From assembly GCA_941918925.1 (NCBI GenBank), contig OW799233.1, positions 114,821,833-114,885,832 on the forward strand: a DNA stretch of 64,000 bases, read 5' to 3'. The position numbers and the translations under genes are program-made. Shown piece after piece: positions 57,930-64,000 of the stretch (its first letter is position 1; every line of letters begins with the position of its first letter). The notes beneath the pieces were generated by a model. The model saw only the letters and a list, made by a program, of their open reading frames with translations. It ran no database searches and had not been told where the DNA came from. This DNA is from Phyto melanocephala (Eukaryota > Arthropoda > Insecta > Diptera > Rhinophoridae).

Positions 57930-58400
57930 TCAACGGAGCATAGGGCTTTAACATGAATTCTCTGTTGGACTCTATCGGAAGCTTTTTAAATATTATTTGG
58001 AAACATATATAAAAAAGGATCGATTTAATATTTGTGTTGATTGCCATACAGCATTAAATCTACCGAAGGTTGCTCTTGCTCTGTTGATTCTGTAGACAAT
58101 GTTGCACCAGATGTTGCCATTATGATGACAAGATAACAAAGTTCGCCAACGTATTTTAAACGTTGGTTGCTCAGCCCGATATGTTGTGACCTGTTGTTGT
58201 TGATCCACATAACCTTTCTTTTAGAGATGTTAATTTCTAGCTAACATTGCAGATCACCGATCTTATTTCATAGAAGGCATCAGTCATCGACGAAATCAAG
58301 GTCATTGCTAATAGTCCAGACTATGCCTCTCTTAATAAAACAAAGTTCCTTAACTATTTCGTCCAGTACTGTGGTAGCGGTTTGCTATAGATGTCATTAA
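57930..58400 (-). pseudogene. RTE-like LINE reverse transcriptase fragment, decayed
   Basis: On the minus strand: GIVWTISNDLDFVDD, where FVDD (about 58283-58300) takes the place of the reverse transcriptase F/Y-A-D-D motif, then EINISKRKVMWIN, then NQRLKYVGELCYLVIIMATS and STESTEQEQPSVDLMLYGNQ ('YLGS…G…DI..RI.KARAAFGRLN.VW'). This is the palm-to-thumb part of an RTE-type LINE; the Ala to Val change, frame changes and stops show that it is dead. The related fragment at 21985-22590 covers the region just C-terminal to it. Confidence 0.7.
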
Positions 58401-58684
58401 GTAGAACTGTTAAGTTAATCGTTATTATTATTCTACATTATTATATTATTATATTATACATCAAAATGTGTCAACATATTCATATACAATTAATTTAAAT
58501 TTTTTCCTATTTTAATCTCCTTTGAAGTTAAATAGACACCCAAAAAGTATCAAAAAGTACATCAGATGCCTATCAGCTTTTTTGAGTAGATTACGATTCC
58601 ATTTAAGTGATTTTATTGATATTTTAGTTACTCGATTTTACAGTTTTACCCTCTTAAATATGCGAAAATCCTTCTTACAGGACA

Positions 58685-59103
58685 TAGGGTCCGCCAAATA
58701 ACTTCTTTTTTTTTTGAAAAAGGGCGCAAAACATCGAGTGTAGCTTCGGCTGTGTGGCACGTAGCGCCGTCTTGTTGAAACCAAATGTTGCCAATATCCT
58801 CCTCTTCAATTTTTATGAACAAAAATTCGTTCAACATGGCCCGATAACGATCGCCATTGACTGTAACGGCCACTCCTTGCTAATTTTCGAATTATGCCTC
58901 TGGACCAAAATTCACACCAAACAGTGACTCGTTTTGGGTGTATCGGCTTTTCAATGTATGCGTGCGGGTTTTCTGTGCCCCAAACGTGACAATTTTGTTT
59001 GTTTACATACCCGCCAAGACCGCCAAGATCATCTGAAAAGATGATCTTCTTCGGCAAATTCGGCATAGTTGAAAAAAAAACGTTAGATGGCGGACCCTTT
59101 ATA
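58685..59103 (-). pseudogene. Mariner transposase, internally deleted copy B with both ends
   Basis: Terminal repeats AGGGTCCGCCAAATAAC (58686) and, at the right, GTTAGATGGCGGACCCT are mirrored over the outer ~10 bp, with TA nearby on both sides. Minus-strand frames: FSDDLGGLGGYVNKQNC (first Asp block with DEAHF disturbed), ENPHAYIEKPIHPKRVTVWC, VTVNGDRYRAMLNEFLF, IWFQQDGATCHTAEATLDVL (second Asp), then an abrupt jump to the A-rich 3' end. The third Asp and C-terminus are deleted at nearly the same place as in copy A (43.7 kb), and the DNA-binding domain is missing. About 420 bp in all; it could only move with help. Confidence 0.85.
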
Positions 59104-61854
59104 AATAAGAAGAGGAACGAAAAAACTTTCCAAATTTCATGTATCTAGCGTTTCGCGTTTAGACTGCGATGATAAAAAAACTGTTAGTCAGTCATTATAC
59201 ATCCTCAGTGAACACCCCTATTATCGTAGAAAGAAGCTTAAGGAAAAGTTGTTTATTCTTGCTATTTACATGAGCAGAGATTTTCCATTTATACGCTATG
59301 TTTGGTTATACTCTATTATTATCATTCTAGGATTTCTTTCAAAAGATTTTTTTGCGTCGTTGTATTTTTTCCCTCAATTCTCCTTTTATTATCCATGTTA
59401 TAATTGTTGTTGTTGTTTTTTATTAAAAACAATATTTTCCCAAAGCTGCTAGCTTTCTGGCTGCACCCTTGCGCTTGATCAATGATTTTTTTTTGCAATG
59501 ATGTTGATAAAGGTCTATTTTAAGTGCTTAGTGTTTTGCGATAGTGATTTCTGATTCCTTTGTCTTTCTTTTTTTTAAAGTTGTGCGCAAGAGTATTACA
59601 CACTGGGATAAACAGACGATCTTTCTATCTACTATACTTGGATTTGTGTAATTTCTTTAAACTTCTTTTATGTATGTACGTATAAATATATTGCTGCTTC
59701 AACCAGTCAGCCAAGCCAGCCTGCCCGAATGACTGCCATCCTATCAATTGTAAACTAACGCGTCGTATTATTAAGAAAAAAAAAGAATTAAAAGGAAGGG
59801 TCTCCTTATATACTTGGTCTTACCTTTAAATGTAGTACTTATTGCACAACAATTAAACGTGCATCCTAAGAGAGTATGAAGTGCTTTTTACTTGGGGAAA
59901 ATGAAAAAATATAATAGTTGGGATAAAAGCCCTGTTCAAATACTTTTAAGGCGTTTGCTCGTTCAATTGCAAGAGTCAGTGTCTATTTAAGTCTGACTAT
60001 TTTGGCAGTAGCATGGTGGTAATAAATCTTTTTCTATTTAGTAATAAAAATAGTTTCATAACAATGATTATAACACATAAAGAAATAGCCATAAAGGTAA
60101 AATAAAATATTTAGGTACATAAAGCAACATTTAATCGTACATATTGATTTCTCTAAGTTTTTTTTTGTAGTTTACGATTATGGATTTGGTAATTCTTAAT
60201 TCTTGAGTGTAACTAAATAATCGTACGCGCGTTTATTATTTTTATTTTATAATGTTGCATCAAGTACCAGGTGATTTTGTCTTGAGTTTCCTTAATAATA
60301 CTAATGTTGTTTGCATGAGTTTTAGCACACATTACAATTACATAATTGTTTGTAGTAAAACCTATGCAGTTAAAAGACGTCTATTTATGCTTTAATTTTT
60401 TGTTTCAAATGTCGGCACAATTATTCTAGATCAAAGTTCATTAATATTATGCAATTTTGTTTCAACGGTGCCTGTTGTTGGTGAACTATGATCTGTAGTG
60501 GTATAAAAAGGATTTAGAAAACTATTGATAAATGTTCTCAAATTTAATTTCTGTTAAATTATTATTATTGATATGTATATTTTTAAAAATCTCTAAAGGT
60601 AACCTCAATCCTTTGTTCCGATCTCAGGTTTTGTCCACATATTGTTTTTACTTTCACTGAGAGTTTTTAGCAGCACTATTCACTTGTTCGAAAAATCAAG
60701 GCTACCATATTAAATACATTTGTAAATAAGGCGTTTAAATTTTTCTATGCAAACACTACAATATATGACAACTCAGTTCAACTTTGTCCTGAAAAAAATT
60801 AAAAATAGCCAGTTAATTTGAAAGTTGTCCGGAAAAAATCATTTCACTCTCACTTTTAACTAGATATATGCATGTAAAATAATTAAAAAAGAAATGTGTG
60901 AATTAACTCAAAAAGAAGAACATTAAATAATTTTTTGGAAATGTAAAATTAATTTTTTTTTAAATATTGAATTTGTCAAAAAAAAAAATGTTTAAAATAA
61001 AAACTATCGCCCTACCAAAAAACTACATTTATAACAACTGCTTCCTTAGTCGCTAATTTTGTGCTTTCCTGCTTCCAAGAGCGCTTTTTTCATGAAAACT
61101 TTTTGCATGCAATGTCCCACTTTGTAGGTCTCTTTTGCAAGTAATAAATGCTAATTTTATCTCTTCTTGGAGCAGATAGATCATGCCTCTCATTTATTCA
61201 TAAAAAATATAACCAGAGCTGCCGTTTTTGGTTATTTCTAACCAAAGTGGTTATTTTTTTTCTTTAATGTTGAGATGTGAATATTTTTCTCATTTTGGTT
61301 ATTTTTTTCCAAAATAATAATACACATGTACATATTTTTTATGTTATACTTTTTAAGCTTTTATGTTCTTAAATTTTTAGTATTGCTACCAGGTCAACTG
61401 AAAATAAAACAGCTGTGACTAAAATCGCTAGTGCAGCCACTTATTATGAATTCGCCTTGATTGCCACTCACTTGTTTACAATACTTTTCTTTTATAATTT
61501 TTTTTTTAATTTTACTAAATGATCGCAACTCTGTACTACAGAAATGATATGTCTTTTGTAATGGCGGCAACATTCAATTAAAAGATTTTACAAAGTAAAT
61601 TTTTATAAAGAATATGCACGTAAGTTGTTGCTTGTGTAAAAATACTGTTCGGCTGTCAAATACAAAAACTAAATGTGTGAAGAAAAACAAAATTCAACAA
61701 TAAAACGGAAAACTAAACGAGAAAAAATTTTGTCAACACCACCTGATAAATAAATTCGCCTTGATAGTGACATTCAACAAACAGGTCGAGAAGTTATCTC
61801 AAAAATGCAAAATTGATTTCGTTTAGTAAAAGAGACGAAGAGCCGCTGATGGGT
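59104..61854. other. AT-rich stretch, nothing firm
   Basis: No gene or complete element recognised. GGTTATTTCTAACCAAAGTGG (61228-61248) is a small palindrome, followed by further GGTTATTTTT runs. AATTCGCCTTGAT recurs at about 61450 and 61753. The 67-codon frame at 59249-59452 has no motif. Confidence 0.45.
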
Positions 61855-62102
61855 TGGAATTTCAATGCCAAAATTTTCGAAAGTATTTCCGATAAATTGA
61901 TACCACATTGGAGTCCGTTGAAAATGTCAGGTCTTCAAAAAGTTAATTTCAACGTTCGCACAGACTGATATAGCTAAATCGATTTCACTATAAGGATTCC
62001 CTCTATAAGGAGTCGCAAATGAATATTGTAGAAATAACAAACGCTTGTCATTCTGTTATACATACATATATCCCCTTTTATACTCTAGTGTGAATGGTAA
62101 AA
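61855..62102 (+). mobile_element. DINE-1-like fragment, 3' module
   Basis: GATAAATTGATACCACATTGG, CTTCAAAAAGTTAATTTCAAC, TTCGCACAGACTGATATAGC, TATAAGGAGTCGCAAATGAA and TATATCCCC…TGTGAATGGTAA: an old copy of the 3' module only. Confidence 0.6.
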
Positions 62103-62352
62103 AAGTGTAGTCACTACTATTTACTATAGTGTTTTGTAGTTTTAATAATTTCCAGTTTAGATTTGGTGTTTACACTTTATTAAATTAACTTTAGGAACGA
62201 AAAATCGTTTCCAACTAGATTACAGTCGATTGGGTCGACCATAGAACCTACTAGTTGTTAAAAACAAATATGACACGTTGTTAATGTCATTAAAGAATTT
62301 ATGGTTCGATGTCTATCGCCTTGATAGCACATATAAGCGAAAAATAATAAAA

Positions 62353-63138
62353 AACAAGTAAAAGCGCTATATTCGGCCGTGCCGAATCTTATATACCCTT
62401 CACAACGTGTAGTCATGCAATAACAGTAAATTCACGTATGTATGTTAAAAAAAAACAAAATAAAAAATAAAAAAAAAATTTAAAAAAAAAAAATTTAAAA
62501 AAAAAATTAAAAAAAAAAATTATTATATACATATATAATATATATAAAACAAAAAAAAAATAAAAAAAAAATTAAAAAAAAAAAAAATAAAAAAAAATAA
62601 TAATAAAAATATATATAATATATTAAATAAAAAATAAAAAAAAAATTAAAAAAAAAAATTTTAAAAAAATTTTAAAAAAATTTAAAAAAAAATTTTTTTG
62701 CCTCAGCTGGGATTCGATGCCACGTTTTCTCTAACCAGTATACACGTTTGTATGTATGTATGTTGTTGTTGTAATGTTGTTTTTATGAAAAGAAAATCGA
62801 GGTGGTCGTGGGTTTTTGCTCATATCTCAGTTGTTTATGTACCGATGTTTCTGATTTTCAATACCGATCTACTCCCGAATATTTCTGATATTTTAATACC
62901 TTACCCGGGTCCAACCTATGTCGGGGGGCTTCAAAAAGTTGATTTCAACATACACACGGACAGACGGTCAGACGGACAGACGGACAGACGGACAGACGGT
63001 CAGGGCTTAATCGACTCCTCTATTCATAAGCTTTCAGAAAATATATACTTTATGGGGTCGGAAATGAAAATTGTAGAAATTTCACACGGAATGACAAACC
63101 TATATATACCCTTTTTCACTGTGTGAAGGGTATAATAA
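62353..63138 (+). mobile_element. DINE-1-like repeat, full length, A-rich core
   Basis: 5' GCTATATTCGGCCGTGCC hairpin, TATACCCTTCAC; a ~240-bp A-rich core; CCTCAGCTGGGATTCGATGC; 3' module with the longest GGACAGAC track of the family (about six units); TTTATGGGGTCGGAAATGAA; and GTGTGAAGGGTATAATAA at the end. Nearly identical to the copies at 32.7 and 55.6 kb outside the A-rich core. The 142-codon frame at 62698-63126 is the longest of the recurring repeat-derived frames and is not regarded as a gene. Confidence 0.85.
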
Positions 63139-63538
63139 CTATGCCTTCATAACAAAAATGTTAAAATATGAGGAAATATGAACATGAAGAAAATGTTTGG
63201 TACTAATGAAAATTTTGAAAATTAAAATGTTATGCTTCTCACTGTAACATAATTGGAAATGTTAAATCTAATATAAGTATACCGATAAAATAACGTTATA
63301 ATGAGATTGTAGCTGCATTTCACTCGACTAGTATCGGACTAATTTTTCAATATTATTTCAATTAACCATAAAATATTTCAGAATTTAAAATAAATTATAA
63401 AATTGAATTTAATTTACAATCATAATTAACGTAAATGTCCGCAACTACAAGCAAAAGCACTATCAGAAAGCCCATGATCCATAGTTAGATGACAGTAACT
63501 TCAAATACTCTCTGTTTTGTCTTCATGTGTCTTCATAA
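63139..63538. other. AT-rich stretch, nothing recognised
   Basis: No gene or element ends recognised. Confidence 0.45.
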
Positions 63539-63696
63539 TTCGTTGCGCCAAAAATGTAAAAATGTTTGTTTACAATCTATGCAATTTCATGAAAATATGG
63601 TAACATTGTTGAGAGAGTGAGAGTCTTAATATAAGAGCATAAAAACTTCTCTCAAGATAAAATCTGTCTCACGTCTGTATTCTGCAACGAACGTAT
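63539..63696 (+). repeat. Dispersed repeat with CGTTGCG ends (copy 2)
   Basis: TTCGTTGCGCC at the left and TGCAACGAACG at the right are inverted. The interior (TTTCATGAAAATATGGTAAC, GAGAGAGTGAGAGTCTTA) matches 41958-42125 read on the opposite strand. Confidence 0.5.
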
Positions 63697-64000
63697 GGAA
63701 AACTCCACATGCCTCAGATATGTTTGATCATTTAAAATCATTGTTTGAGTTAAGCAGACGATATCCATTCCTCTACATATCTATCTATGTATACCTTACA
63801 ATCAAAGTACAGGTAAATTTTAAATATGTTCTTAATTAAAAATTTGTTAAAAATAAAATAAGTTTAAATTTTTTGTAAATAAAATACATTTAAAGTTTTC
63901 CTAGAACGTGATAAGCAAAGACCCCCACAATTGTTTACAACGTAATAGAAATTTTGAGCCCAGTCTTGACTTATTAAATTTATAACAGCGAAGAACTGCT
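63697..64000. other. AT-rich stretch, nothing recognised
   Basis: No gene or repeat recognised up to the window edge. Confidence 0.45.

Noticed and set aside
1..64000. CRISPR arrays, bacterial operons, ribosome binding sites or riboswitches
   Set aside because: Composition, repeat families and lack of dense open frames show eukaryotic nuclear DNA; no direct-repeat/spacer pattern exists.
1..64000. tRNA genes
   Set aside because: No stretch with paired A and B boxes and a plausible cloverleaf was found; the B-box-like motif in the DINE-like core lacks the rest.

Overview
The window reads as gene-poor, repeat-loaded nuclear DNA of an insect, very probably a higher (calyptrate-like) fly. It is extremely AT-rich, full of long A and T runs and TATG or CAACAA microsatellites. 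Its most abundant interspersed repeat has the termini, CGGACAGAC track and TTTATGGGGTCGGAAA motif of the Drosophila DINE-1/INE-1 (Helentron-associated) family. The organism call is an inference from these families; no host gene identifies it. I found no intact protein-coding gene, rRNA or convincing tRNA. The single candidate host coding segment is an 85-bp exon-like island on the minus strand at about 30.1 kb.

Layout. 0-16.6 kb: mostly unannotatable AT-rich sequence with scattered short elements. These are a Harbinger-type foldback MITE (3.48 kb), a 5'-truncated LINE with an 11-bp target duplication (4.83 kb), a second MITE family (8.0 kb), a short tandem repeat (8.3 kb) and an unclassified 750-bp terminal-inverted-repeat element (11.55 kb). 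16.6-25 kb: a DINE-1-like copy with an internally inverted core, the second foldback MITE, a degenerate transposase-like coding remnant, a non-autonomous Helitron (20.5 kb), an RTE-like LINE fragment and a reverse-oriented DINE-like copy. 26-28 kb: a nest in which a Tc1-like pseudogene is split by a TA-flanked inverted-repeat element that itself carries a 303-bp hAT MITE. 28.7-39.6 kb: foldback repeats, more DINE-like copies and a Tc1-like N-terminal remnant. 40.3-41.3 kb: a TTAA-flanked piggyBac-like element with three 20-bp dyads. 43.7-50.3 kb: a cluster of mariner/Tc1 relics (four kinds) and a LINE with an RNase H tail. 51-64 kb: a TA-flanked MITE, several DINE-like copies (two nearly full length), another RTE fragment and another deleted mariner.

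All recognisable coding sequence belongs to transposons, and nearly all of it is broken. The best-preserved reading frame is the C-terminal catalytic part of a DD41D mariner transposase at 47.6-48.3 kb. I did not find a previously undescribed biological system. The most unusual items are the inverted-core DINE-like copy, the dyad-bearing piggyBac-like element, the mariner deletion derivatives with a shared deletion, the 750-bp element with repeated TGTCACGTACGATA boxes, and the candidate exon. Boundaries marked 'about' were placed by eye.
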